This document shows positions 9,546 through 20,212 of a stretch of DNA of 64,000 bases, piece after piece (positions within the stretch are counted from its first letter, which is position 1; each line of letters begins with the position of its first letter). Source of the DNA: Adiantum capillus-veneris. Taxonomy: Eukaryota > Streptophyta > Polypodiopsida > Polypodiales > Pteridaceae. The stretch lies in contig CM043962.1 of NCBI GenBank assembly GCA_014529385.2, forward strand, positions 52,283,905 to 52,347,904, given 5' to 3'. The position numbers and the translations under genes were made by a program. Under the pieces are notes generated by a model that saw only the letters and a program-made list of their open reading frames with translations, was not told where the DNA came from and searched no databases.

Positions 9546-12500
9546 ATGGCTTGCTCTTTATTTTTCCTTGCTAAAGAGTTTTCTTATCCTTACAATGATA
9601 AATTTAAAATATCTGAATCATTTCTTTTAGAATTAATTTCTCCAATGCAATTTACAACTTTAGATGCAGTTATCGAAGTTGGTGATATTGAAATAAATTT
9701 GCCTCTTGAGAGGACGCTCAACAATTTGGGTGAATTCATCTATGTACTGGATGAACAACTTTCACGTAAATACAAAGTCAACGTATCCCATCAAACACAA
9801 TATGCAGGCTCACCTAGCATGACTCCCATTGCCATTGTGGATAGTCCGTCAAAGGTGCAATTCGATTAAAAGGAGTTAATAGATCTACGTACCCCCCCCT
9901 CGAGTTTTGCTCTCAAATAGCTTCAAAAGGAGTACAAGACAAAAACTCTTACAGGCCGAAAAGAAGGGCACATTGACAAAGCTTTTAATGCAAATACAAC
10001 AAGTGGAACAAGTTACAGAGATTCCAAGGTCTTACAATGGTGATCTCGTTCTAGAATTTCCATCTACCATGAGAAAGTTGCACCATATGGATGCGATGGA
10101 GCATAAGTACGATCCTCATTTGTGGTCGAAGCTACAAACGTCCAATATTGTTTTTCCAGGTGTAGTGCGTCTTAGTCATTGCATAGGATCTCTCAAGTGC
10201 ATGAATGAACAATGTATCCGCTTGGTTAATTATCATATTCCCAATACAAGTCATTTCAACATGTACATACAAAAGGCAACTGCACCCGGACAATATTGTA
10301 AGATTGGAGATAAGAGCCTTACATGCCACTTTTGTAAGGCATTTGCTTTCTGTATTGCAACATGTGATTGTGTAGTATACTATGTCATGCCATCCGATGA
10401 GATTGCCACTAAAGTCATGATTCATCATGACACACATCGACACGATGTGTGCAGAGGCACATCCAAAACACTAACGGACAACACCAAGGTGATGGTGCAA
10501 AGGATTTTGACTATTGACCCACACCCGGGAGCTAGGAAGGTTCAAATGTGTTTGGCAAAAGAAATTATAAATATAACACTTCTTTGCAACAACACCAACG
10601 AAGGAATTTTCGGCGAGCAACAGCTATTTGCAATCGTTGAGGAGTTGGGGCCATTGGTGCCAGATAATTGGTATGAGCATTTCCTAGATTCTGATTTCCA
10701 TGCAAAACTCTATGCTAAATTATTTTTTATCTAAACACTTTTAACATTGTTAGTTTTCGGAGGTCAGTATTTATTTTACGTAGAGGGGTTGACAAAGAAT
10801 CTTTTGGCATTGATGCACTCCTAAAGCTAAAGCGAGACTGCACATATGAGTTTTTCCATGGAAGCCGATTTCCTGGTCAAGGTACGGAGGGGGAGAAATG
10901 TTATGTCTTCAAAATGTCCACAATTGGTCCAGCATCCGGTGTGGACCTAGTGAACCAAATGAGACAAGATCGGGATGGCGATCTTCGATGTGCGTGGATC
11001 CAGTTTGATCACACCAGACGTGTTAACGAATGGGTGACTATGGCCTGTCATGTCTATGATCCAAGGTACATGGTGAACCTTAAGAGCTTTGTGGCTTGCC
11101 TTTGACTCTCTCTAAAACAATTTGTTTGCAGCATGCAGGACCTTTTGACTATTGCAACTTGTGAAATGAAACAGGAAGACATAGAAACGCAATGTTTGTT
11201 TTGGGAGTACCTCAATATGTAATGATATTGTGTGGGTGTGACAAAGCTAATTTCTTTGGCTTTATGGCAGATGAAGCTCAGGAAAATTGGAATGAAGTTC
11301 GAATTGTTTTCAATGGTGGTGACAAGACCAATACAATGAGCGGTCGAGAGCGTTCTTGTCTTTTCCATTGGAAGCAAAGCTTGAATCAACACACAATGAA
11401 GTATGTGGTGCAAGCTTCTAAACACACACACAAAGAAATGTGTGAGAAGTGGAGGCAAGCACCAACAAAAGAGGCTGCAGCAGCAGAGGCTCGTCTGATA
11501 CGTCAATGGTGGCATAACGGTCATTGCATAGACCGTAACATTCCATACATGGATTCATGGCTTAGTTGGTGGGAAATTCATATTGCACATTGGGATGGCT
11601 TAGTAGCTCTGATGGACCAAACACTCCACGCACTAACCTTGTGGAGAGCAAGCATGGCAGCTGGTTAGCAGGGGAGGGTTTTCGTAAGCGTATTTCATTA
11701 TATGATGCATGTACAACCAACCTTGCGAATTCCATCTTACAGAGCACAAAGGCCATTTCATACAGCCATGGAAAACACATTGGGAAGGGTCCAACAATAC
11801 AAAAGCTTACAGAACGCCATGAAAAACGTCCCATCCAAGTGATAAGAGCGGTGAATGCGGCTATTGAGGGCACTCCAATGTATAAACAACCAACTCCATT
11901 GACAGGAGATAAGGAGACATCAAGGCAAAAACGCAAGCCAAATGAGGTTATCAACGTGGAAGATGATGCATCGCATAGGCCTAAGTACAACTTAGTCACC
12001 AAAGATTGCAAGAAGTGTGGAAGACCACGTAAGATAAACTTTGCAGAAGAAGGGATATCACAAACCCCAAAACGAAGTATAGGTTCTGGTGGGCAGTATG
12101 TAGTTGAGCGCGAGGTCAATGAGGCAATGTGGGCCATATGCCGAACTCCACAAGGTAGTAGGGTCACATGTAGCGGAACGCCAAGAGGAGGACGTTGGTG
12201 TGGATGCAGTATAGCAGGTTCTAGCGTTGGTATACCAGCCCCATCTTTTGAAGGATATCAAAAACATCCAAATGGTGTGGTGCGTCAATGGTTTTGGTTT
12301 TGTCCGGATCATGTCTTGCATTTCCATATAGTAGATCAGAACATTGAGCCGCAGCCTCTGCATCCACCACACACTTGGCCCGTGCATGTGGGCACCAACC
12401 TATCGGAGGATGAGGTGCAAATATTGCATGAAAGGGGGTATCAAGTGGAGCTCAGCAAAGATGGAGTATCTAATGTAACGTCGGTTGCTCCTGCACAAAA

Positions 12501-12942
12501 TATGACCAACTCTCCTTTCAAGTCAAAAGATACATCCACTCCTGAAGGCTGTGCAAGAGCCACAGTGCAAGATGGTGTGCATGTACAGTATCGAACTTCC
12601 ATTTTCAAGGATGTTGCTCACAAGCTCGGTTTAGCACTAGCCCTGAGAGCGAAGGTCGTAGAAGAGATATGTGCAGCAGATGGTGTTAATGAGGTCTTCA
12701 AAGTAGAGACCAAAAGTGAAGATGGTCATGCCGGGATGTACAAAGTTTGTATTAGCAACCAGCCATCGTGCACATGTCCAGACTTCATGGAACGGGTGTC
12801 AAAGCAAAAACCATATCTTGCATGTAAACATTTGTATTTTATTTATCTACGTGTGCTAGGGTTAAGCCAAAATGAGAACATGTTTATCCATCAACCAATT
12901 CTTGCAAATGCTGATATCTTAAGGGCACTAAGCCGAAGCTGA
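9546..12942 (+). pseudogene. MULE transposase with zinc-binding cluster and SWIM finger
   Basis: The gene reads from ATG 9546, shifts frame between 9869 and 9907, and runs to TGA 12940-12942. A Cys/His cluster (CIGSLKCMNEQC..., CHFCKAFAF, then HHDTHRHDV, about 10190-10450) resembles the WRKY/GCM1-type zinc fold. The Mutator-type core follows: CAWIQFDHTRRVNEWVTMA (about 10995-11045), an intron at 11066-11130 (CCAAG/GTACATGG...TTTGCAG), ATCEMKQEDIETQCLFWEYL, FFGFMADEAQENWNEVR, then NLVESKHGSWL. The C-terminus has an AT-hook-like CGRPRK and a SWIM finger, CTCPDF...LACKHLYF (about 12770-12840). The gene is broken by frameshifts near 9870, 11215 and 11600 and by a stop at 10734. It would cut and move elements bearing the matching TIRs. 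Family assignment is strong; D/D/E residues are not mapped with certainty. Confidence 0.82.
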
Positions 12943-13141
12943 ACCTATCCAGGCATCGATGCATAGCATTTGTCAATTCTCACATTTTCTTAGTATGCTT
13001 CACCTGGACAACTGTACTAGTTTCTAATTTTATCTTATGATGGCCACATTTTGATACATTCATTTGCAGTTTTTTTTCATATTTGACTGGTTGTTTATGT
13101 GTCAAATTGTGTATAAAGTAATATAATATTTCCAAAGTGGC

Positions 13142-13148
13142 TATAAAT
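13142..13148 (+). promoter_or_regulatory. TATA box before the small MULE gene
   Basis: TATAAAT lies 72 bp upstream of the ATG at 13220. Confidence 0.45.
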
Positions 13149-13219
13149 TGCCATAGCTTCAATTATTTTTGTGAAAAGCGTCCACTAGCTTCCATAGCAC
13201 ACCTCTCTTACTTTTCACG

Positions 13220-13558
13220 ATGTCCGACGATTTTGAGAATAAAATCAAGTATGTGTGGGATGCCATGGAAGCCATTCCGAACAGAGAGGCGTTGTATGGA
13301 GCCGACTGGTTTAGGGAGGCTCTAAAGACAACAATCACTGTGTATCGCCTCTATCAATGCTGCAAGGAACTCAATATGCGGAGCTTACTAAGCTTGAACG
13401 AGAAGGGACAATTTGCTTTCTCTTGATGGAAGAAGATTGGACTCATCATAGAGGAGGATGAGGAGGAAATGATGCAGCAGCTAGGAAACGTGGTGAATCT
13501 TCATTTGCCACTCGAAGGTAGCACATCTACTCCTAAAATCGGGCCTTCCAAGAGATGA
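13220..13558 (+). CDS. Small unknown protein in the MULE (one internal TGA)
   Basis: The reading frame starts ATG TCC GAC GAT and runs 113 codons to TGA 13556-13558, with one in-frame TGA at 13424-13426. Before the stop it encodes 68 residues (MSDDFENKIKYVWDAMEAIP..., ending NEKGQFAFS). After it come 43 more (WKKIGLIIEEDEEEMMQQL..., ending PSKR). The part after the stop is acidic, then Pro/Ser-rich, and the frame stays open, so either the TGA is a recent mutation or the protein ends there. A TATA-like box lies upstream and AATAAA downstream. No family recognised. Its place between transposase and right TIR suggests an accessory gene of the element (inference). Confidence 0.5.
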
Positions 13559-13586
13559 ATGCTTCTTGCCTATGTAATGCAAGTGC

Positions 13587-13592
13587 AATAAA
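13587..13592 (+). terminator. Polyadenylation signal AATAAA
   Basis: AATAAA stands 28 bp after the stop codon of the small MULE gene. Confidence 0.5.
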
Positions 13593-13702
13593 ATGTAACT
13601 TTCTATTATTAATGGGTGTTCTTGTTTTAAGTACCCTTGTCTCTGTTGTTTTTGAAACAATTTGTTTAGCTTCCATATCTTTGACTATGTCTCAACCTCC
13701 CT

Positions 13703-13707
<5 letters not shown>

Positions 13708-13759
<52 letters not shown>
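13708..13759 (+). repeat. (CT)n microsatellite inside the right TIR
   Basis: About 26 CT units end about 50 bp before the right TIR. Confidence 0.97.
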
Positions 13760-13761
<2 letters not shown>

Positions 13762-13807
13762 GAAAAAGACGAAAGAGTCGACAAGGAGGAAGACAGAATC
13801 TTTTTAA

Positions 13808-13870
13808 GAATCTGCTCACCTGATTCCTAAAAAGTGCTCACCAAAAATTGCTCGCCTGGAAATATCCCCC
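13808..13870 (-). repeat. Right terminal inverted repeat of the MULE
   Basis: The reverse complement starts GGGGGATATTTCCAGGCGAG and aligns without gaps to 2947-3009. The 9-bp duplication CAAGAAGTG follows at 13871-13879. Confidence 0.92.
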
Positions 13871-14790
13871 CAAGAAGTGTAAAGGGAAAATGGAGCCTTG
13901 TGGTACATCTAGGATATCCATTGATTCCTCTATGCCTCCCATTATACCATCTACGGTTCCCTTCATGTCCTCTTTGGCATCCACTACACCTCTTATGGCA
14001 CCCTCCTCTAAGGAGCCCACTACATCCTCGTGGGTGCATGCTACTTCTTTTATTGCAGAGTCTTCACTTGGGCGTGAGGGTTGGGAGAGGAGGCCTATCA
14101 CGCGATCTATTGGTAAGTTTTAAACCATTGTTTGAAAATGTGTGTTCCTTGTTTTCTAGTTCAATGCTTATTAGAATAATGACTACAGGGCTCCATTAGT
14201 TGATGTTTTTCTTGTGGATATCTCTCAAATTGATAAGTTTGCCCTTGATAGGTAGATTTGGGTACTAATTACTTATTTACATGCTATGTTGCATAGTTCT
14301 AGAATCTAAACGTGATTCATGTTTAGTTTTCTTATAGCATCAATAAGTTTTTTATAACACAAAAGACAAATCTATATAGAAGAGACAGTGTGTTGTGTCG
14401 TGAGGTTGCTAGGTTTATGTTTGCATATTTTCCTACAAGTTTACTTATGGACGGTTTAGGACCGATCCCATTGAGTAAGTAACTACTCTTTGGAATAGTA
14501 CCTAAAGAACACTATGGTTGTATGTTTACAAACCATCAATCTATTTTGTAGAGGGCGTGAGTGTTCCCAAGTGAAGCACATTTTTCAGGGATCTAGTGAT
14601 GGGGTGCATGGATCTTGCACATGAGTTTTTGGTCGATGACGGGTTTTTGGTGACCCTATGCATGGCATAGCACATTGGAGATTTTATTGTAGAAGCATCG
14701 AGGGTAGGACTTGTGCTCCTCCATACATGGATCCTCATGTGTAATAAGAAGGCATATCGACATCCACTCACTAGAGAGGCAGTGAGATAA
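13871..14790 (+). pseudogene. 3' part of the split ParB/methyltransferase-like gene
   Basis: This continues the gene interrupted at 2946. The exon resumes as KKCKGKMEPCGTS and ends at a donor near 14112 (ATTG/GTAAGT). Further exons lie at about 14190-14252 (APLVDVFLVDISQIDKFAL), about 14340-14474 (INKFFITQKTNLYRRDSV...) and 14551-14790. The last one reads FRDLVMGCMDLAHEFLVDDG, FLVTLCMA, a TAG, then HIGDFIVEASRVGLVLLHTW. It matches the WDSELVDAAFLLETEFLLVD and GMVVATCRA stretch of the MULE gene, again with a stop at the same place. Motif I exons (DCFAGVGT in the MULE copy) are not recognisable downstream. The gene is decayed. Confidence 0.65.
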
Positions 14791-14799
14791 CAAACTTAG

Positions 14800-14978
14800 T
14801 TTCCTTATTTAATATCACAACCAAAAACATTGTAACTAAGTCACTCATTCTTTAAGTTATTATTTATGGAGGTACTTGATCTTACCATGTGTCTTTGGTA
14901 TCGTGTTGGGCATCCCGTACCGTGCTATGATAGACAGGTCCGAGGGAGAAGATTGTGGAAGTGCGCATGTGGGGAAGC

Positions 14979-15053
<75 letters not shown>

Positions 15054-15734
15054 CCACAAACGCAAGATATGGTGAAGAGTGGGGGATCAATCCCCCCATG
15101 GCTACCATGAGCAGAAGACCCTCAGTACAATATGTATGATAGAAGTGGGTAACCCCCTAGCCCTATAAATAGGTGCCCAAGGGGAGGTAGGGCAATGCCT
15201 AGAAAAATCCCCCAGAACCCAACAAGAAAATGATATATGGAAATATAGGAAGATGCCCAACCAAGGTGGGCGGCCGTCCTGAGGACCAGGTACAACCTAG
15301 CCTATGGGTGGCCAGCCCAGAGACATACTAGCCATACAAGTATGCCCTAGACCTGTGTGAGCAGCAGACTGGTGTAAATCTAATACCCCCTCTCAGCACC
15401 GGATGTTGAACAAACCGCATGAAGCTAAAGAAGGATGAAGATGTTTGTTGCAATGTCCACGGAAGGACAATAGTGCGGCAAACTCCACGAATGTAGTAGC
15501 AATCTGGGGTAAAGTGTCATCAGGAGAGCAATGTAGCAAACTGTTGTACTCCACCGATAGTGGGTGAAGATATTGCGTGAAGGTCCTGTACTGAGTGTGA
15601 AAAAAACTCCTTGTCGTGAAAGTAGTGCCAATAGACCTACAAGTGTCATGCCCAATAGGATCAATTATAATAACCTATAATAATTTTCAACATATAATAA
15701 CCTAGCCTTAAGACCAATCATCAACACAAAAACA
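14800..15734. other. Non-coding stretch with (GA)n and an LTR-like promoter
   Basis: It holds a (GA)n tract at 14980-15049 (about 35 units) and TATAAATA at 15164-15171 in a CCCTATAAATAGGTGCCC context typical of LTR promoters. No protein similarity is seen. It may be the LTR or leader of the decayed gypsy element whose integrase follows, but I could not find a second copy. Confidence 0.45.
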
Positions 15735-16410
15735 GTTTCCAAATGGAGTTTAGACTTTATGGGACCTTTGCACCCACGGAAGTTACTCATTTTTCAACAT
15801 GTAATTGACTATTTTATAAAGTAGGTGGAAGTAGTTTCTAGCACTTAAAACAAAGTTCAAGTGAACAAAATTATTCATACAAAACATTCTTTGTCGAATT
15901 TGGCTTGCTTATAGAGATCACAAGTGACCAATGAAGGCACTTTGGCAATGAAATGAATATGGCCTTCAATGAGTTTATGATGACTCATAGGAAACCATTG
16001 CCCTATCATTCATAGGACAATGAACAAGTAAATGGCACAAACAAGATACTATGCTATGCACTTATGAAGAATGTAGATGATAATAAAAATACTTGGGAGT
16101 AGAAGCTACCCAATTTTATGCGGGCATATTGACATCCTACATGTGTAGGGGATTAGTCTATGGCCTAAATGCACTTATTTCAACTGAATTTATAATTTCA
16201 GCTTTAATATTACTATAGAGAATAAATGGCATGGGCTTGCACTTATAGACCAGATAGGAAAACTTGAAGAATTGGATGAAACAAACTCCAGGCCATGCAT
16301 AGTATATAAATAGAGAAAATGCATTGCAAGGCTTGGTATGGCAAAAGACTACAAACCCTAGGCTTTAAGAAAAGAGACTTTATACTTTTATATGCATTGA
16401 TTAGGTCTCC
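15735..16410 (+). pseudogene. Decayed Ty3/gypsy integrase
   Basis: Plus-strand frames read SKWSLDFMGPLHPRKLL, then VIDYFIK, a stop, VEV: the integrase core start with its first catalytic Asp. Next come FGLLIEITSDQ and HFGNEMNMAFNEF (second Asp region), then PYHS, a stop, DNEQVNGTNKILCYALM, which matches the usual NGQVEVTNK block with the catalytic Glu replaced by Asn. Further on are GLNALISTEFIISALILL and GKLEELDETNSRPC, which fit the region after the core. Several stops and shifts make it non-functional. This is a different gypsy lineage from the chromodomain elements below. Confidence 0.75.
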
Positions 16411-16639
16411 CCAATCTCAGAAAAATAAAAATTCTCTCAAAACATATTAAGTGTCTAAGTGAAGTGTGAGTTTAGGAAATGAAAAGACAAATGAAAGTGG
16501 AAAGTCAACAGACATATGAAGGTGGAAAGTCAAAAGACGCATGAAGGTGGAAAGTCAAAAGATCGTTTGTGTCCATAGAAACAGGTGTTTCTCTTCTCTA
16601 TTATTTTCCCTTTAGCGTTTTCTTCTCTTCAAAGTGTGT

Positions 16640-16644
<5 letters not shown>

Positions 16645-16698
<54 letters not shown>

Positions 16699-16699
16699 A
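16645..16699 (+). repeat. (CT)n(CA)n compound microsatellite
   Basis: About 17 CT units pass directly into about 9 CA units. Confidence 0.96.
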
Positions 16700-17229
16700 T
16701 GTTGCATCCGTCTTTTATAGCTAACATTGTTGCAGATCTAGGTGCTTCATCGTTGCCCGTGGCTACGTGCTTAGACTAAAGCATCATTTTTGTTCTTGTT
16801 GAGCGAATCTTTGAATTAGGGATACCTTTTAATTTTTTTCAAGCCATTAGGAATACACTATCGTTTGCAATTAAGGAAAAGAGGAACTAGACAACATAAG
16901 GTGTAAGACCGTTTGGAATTAAGGTCATCACGAATGGTGGTGTAGGTATAAATGGAAGCAAAGTGTGACATGTGTAAATTGTCAATCCACATGGTTGCAA
17001 AGTATTATAGGAGGGTTTTAAGCATGAATATTGGTCATAATTATGATTTTTTGAAGAGAGAAAAGCAAGGAAAGTGCAACAAAGTTCTTCAAGAAGGATC
17101 TTGGCACAAGAGAGCTTGACATAGCACATCCTAATTTACCCCTGAAAGATACCCATATACCAAGGCAGTTGTAAGAGTGCCTACTTTGTCCTTACTTCTT
17201 TTCAAAATGTTTGGGGATTGAGGTAAGAC
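16700..17229. other. No gene seen
   Basis: Short open frames only, with many stops in all frames; no recognisable motif or repeat. Confidence 0.5.
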
Positions 17230-18120
17230 CTAGATTTTGGTGGTGGATTCAAGCCCTTGAAGGCTCCAAGGCTCGCCTCATATAAAAAATATATGGATCA
17301 TAGGGAGAACCACCATCCCATTATTTTTTGCGGCTCCATTTTATTTGGAAAGGGTCCGCCCAAATTTTCCCAGATTGCTTCAATAACTCACCATAACCAA
17401 AACCATACTAGAGTATGACCTTCAAGTACAAGAAAGAGAACGGACGTCAAAGCTTTGGATAGGGGCCACCTACTAGGGACATGCTAAAAATATTGAAGGA
17501 TGGGATGGTTTTGATGCCTACCTATCAACCTTGTCTTTAGTAAATAATATCCTCCTTGCTTTCTTTGATGACCAAAGCAAAGTTCAAATAATAGCATTCA
17601 TCAAGGAAGCTTTCATATGAGAGTTATTTGATGCCTACTTATAAACCTTATCATCTTCAAAGAAGCTAATATGCACCATCCATGCAAAAATCTCAACATT
17701 ATTTCATGTTTGGAATAATTGTAAAGAATACATCATTTAAAACAAGAAAAATATGTATGCATGTTTGATTTGAAAAATCCAAGCCTTGTTAAGGTAGAGG
17801 AGTGGTGGCGAAGCAAGACAATGGAACGCCACTAAGGGAATGACAAGAAGGGGAGGATATTAGAATTTTGCTGAGAGAGGTAGAGAAAGAAGAGATTCTA
17901 CCAAGAGAGAGTACAGTTGTGATACTTGTGGGAAATACGAACACTTTTCAGTGCAGTGTCCAAAAATTGGCAACGTTGAGGGAAGGCTGGTAACCAAGGT
18001 AAAGAGGGCCAAACCGGTACCAAAGCATGTGATCAATGGGAGCTCTACTATCATCATCTAGGAAATACTATAGGATCTAGCCATTCAACCCAAGCAAAGT
18101 GAAGAAATTCAAAAGTGGGA
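17230..18120 (+). pseudogene. Decayed retrotransposon gag with zinc knuckle
   Basis: Broken plus-strand frames give gag-like text such as WDGFDAYLSTLSLVNNILLA and FFDDQSKVQIIAFIKEAFI, then a basic stretch (AERGRERRDSTKREYS). Next is a CCHC zinc knuckle, CDTCGKYEHFSVQC (C-x2-C-x4-H-x4-C, about 17922-17963), the nucleic-acid-binding end of gag. Multiple stops show it is dead. It lies 3' of the integrase at 15735-16410 in the same strand, so it belongs to another element or to a rearranged one. Confidence 0.6.
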
Positions 18121-19545
18121 GAAGGAAAGGTATGTGTGGAAAGCCAATGGTAAAGCCAAATAAGTGGATGACTAGCAAGAGCAGAGGGTTTTGGTTGCTT
18201 AGATCACTCAAGATCAAGAGCAACTGAAGCCAGAGAAACTAGAATGATGAGAGTCGAGAACCATTTAGAAGCCTTTTCCAATAGCTTTAGTAGCCAAAAC
18301 AATAGGACTCCCAAAATCTGGCCCTTGTCTCGCAAAAAACAGTGTTTTTGTATGGTTGTTGCAACTCGGAGGTGATTTGGTGGAGGCTGATAAACAGGAA
18401 ATAGAAATATAACAAGTTCAAAAACAACATGCACAATCTAACAACCTCAAATAACTTGTATTGTGCTGTTAGAAAAGGACACAAATTACATGTAAAAAAG
18501 CTTGCAAATATTAGTTTAATTACAAAGCTCAAAATCAGAAGCTCGCAAAAAGACAACACTGTTAAATGCTATCTTGATCATTTTTCTCAAAATGTTTTTG
18601 AGTCCTAGCTCATTAATGGGAATGTCTTCAAAAATTGAGTGATATTGACAGAGAACAGATTAAAAAAAATTCAGGGAGGTTAAGTGTTACTTCTGTAAAG
18701 TTTTTAATGAGTCAATATGGATTGTAATGGATTTTAGGAAGTCTAAGTACATTTTTTGTTTTTTGGCACAAACCAATTCAAATTCGGCTAGCAGGAGATC
18801 AAGACACGTAGTAATGTCTTTAGTAATATTTGTGAAAATACCGTTAGAGGCATGTGAAATCCATCTGAATTTGTGGTTGTGGTATTTTTAAGTCGGGAAT
18901 AACACAGGTAGTTTGTTTTCATCTAGTGAGTAGCCAATATTACTAAAATGATCTGTAATGAAAGTGGTGGCCTTTTTAGGAGATAAGTTGGGTAAAGTAA
19001 ACTCATCCCCAGCAAGACACAAGTGAGCAGTTTTCCGTGCAAGATTTTGCAAATAAAAGCAGGACTATAGCAGCCTTATCAAGACCAACCATGAACCATT
19101 TGTGTGAGTCTCAAAAATTCATGCTAATTTAACCAAATTGGTTAAGTCCGGTAGGAATGTCATCTCCAATCGGAGAGTATTAGCTCAATCAGTCAGATAG
19201 TTAAGTAAAGCTATAAGGGCAAGATAAGGATTTTTAGGAAACATAGAAATATGATTCAAACCCTTACCACTAACATTCCGAAATAGTATTGCCACGTAAA
19301 AAGTTTGTGTTGTAAATAAGATTCTTAATAGGCTGACAATAAATCCAACCTATCATGACATTTTTCAGCATGTTATGATTACCAAAAATATATCAAAACA
19401 TTCACAAAGATAGACTTTGGAGGAAACCACTCAAGGAGTTCAATGTAGTAAAGACAATGTACATAAATCCGATCCATCGCAAGGGTTTTGCTAGAAATTG
19501 TGTTTCTTCCACAAGGTCCAGAAATAACATGCACACCAAAATGTG
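18121..19545. other. No gene seen
   Basis: AT-rich sequence with short frames only; no family recognised. Confidence 0.5.
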
Positions 19546-20212
19546 CTACATGTCAAGGAGGTGTCGAATAGGGGCACTCCTTCCTTTCCCTCTAGTAAAA
19601 CTACAAGATTTCCCTCTATGAACGCTAGTACAAGTGCCGAGAGTTAGAAAAGATGTAAAAGAGTTGTTGGGAGTAGTTAGTGAATTTGGTCTTTTAAGAG
19701 ATGAAGAATTATCATCTTCAATACACGATTTAAATATTCCTTTGGCTATTTTGACCCCTTTGTAGTTGGCATAAGTGGTGAGATAGGTGCCAAGTTCATC
19801 AGATTCAAGTTCCTTGATGATGTCGAGCATCAAGCTTCTAAAGGCATCGAAAGCAATCTTGGCAATAACGAGGGATCTAGCGTGCCCTCCAAGACAAGGC
19901 CAAATTAGAGACAAGTGGAAGTCCACGTTTCTCAGGTAAGAGTTGTTCCAAATGATTAAGAATGTACCAGATAGCATGGTCAAACCACATAATGCTAGAA
20001 TCACAAGCTGCCTTTGGGTCGAGGAATTTGCAAGCACATTTTAAGTAGGGTCGATAGACATTCCACATTGATTCAGCATAGAGGTCGGGATTGCTCTTGG
20101 AAAAGTCCATATTCTCTTTTGTGCGGATATAGAGGCTAGCATTAGAGGCACATTTTGCTTGATCAGTAAAATTGATGTTGAAAGGGGCCTTTATAAGCTC
20201 CCCTTTGTCCAA
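19546..20212 (-). pseudogene. Unknown decayed ORF
   Basis: Two overlapping minus-strand frames (20212-19877 and 20037-19546) seem to form one protein with a single-base shift near 19880. The first ends NLALSWRAR and the second continues RSLVIAKIAFDAFRSLMLDI. The merged product would be about 215 residues. It includes SMWNVYRPYLKCACKFLDPK and a Ser-rich tail (SCSFTRGKGRSAP). Codons look protein-like, but I recognise no family. A gag of an uncharacterised element is possible. It is flanked by sequence with no recognisable genes. Confidence 0.4.

Larger units (their letters stand above)
2947..13870. mobile_element. 10.9 kb MULE-type DNA transposon carrying a methyltransferase-like gene
   Basis: The element is bounded by 63-bp imperfect terminal inverted repeats (2947-3009 and 13808-13870) and by a perfect 9-bp target duplication. 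Inside, a minus-strand gene (about 7754-3243) and a plus-strand transposase gene (9546-12942) diverge from a shared, microsatellite-rich intergenic region of about 1.6 kb. A third small gene (13220-13558) lies before the right end. The transposase has a SWIM zinc finger and a Mutator-like core, which fits the TSD length. Both large genes carry frameshifts, so this copy is probably not autonomous now. The element interrupts an exon of a paralogue of its own minus-strand gene. The boundaries are seen directly in the sequence. MULE membership rests on TSD, TIR and transposase together. Confidence 0.9.

Noticed and set aside
13838-14199. Minus-strand and alternative plus-strand frames over the right flank of the MULE
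   Set aside because: Shadows of the split gene's exon, whose frame is fixed by continuity with 2946.
14880-14990. Possible remnant of the methyltransferase motif I exons (WYRVGHPVPCYDR resembles GGYRLPRYDRAD)
   Set aside because: A short match with no splice sites and no DPFAG-like motif following; could be chance.
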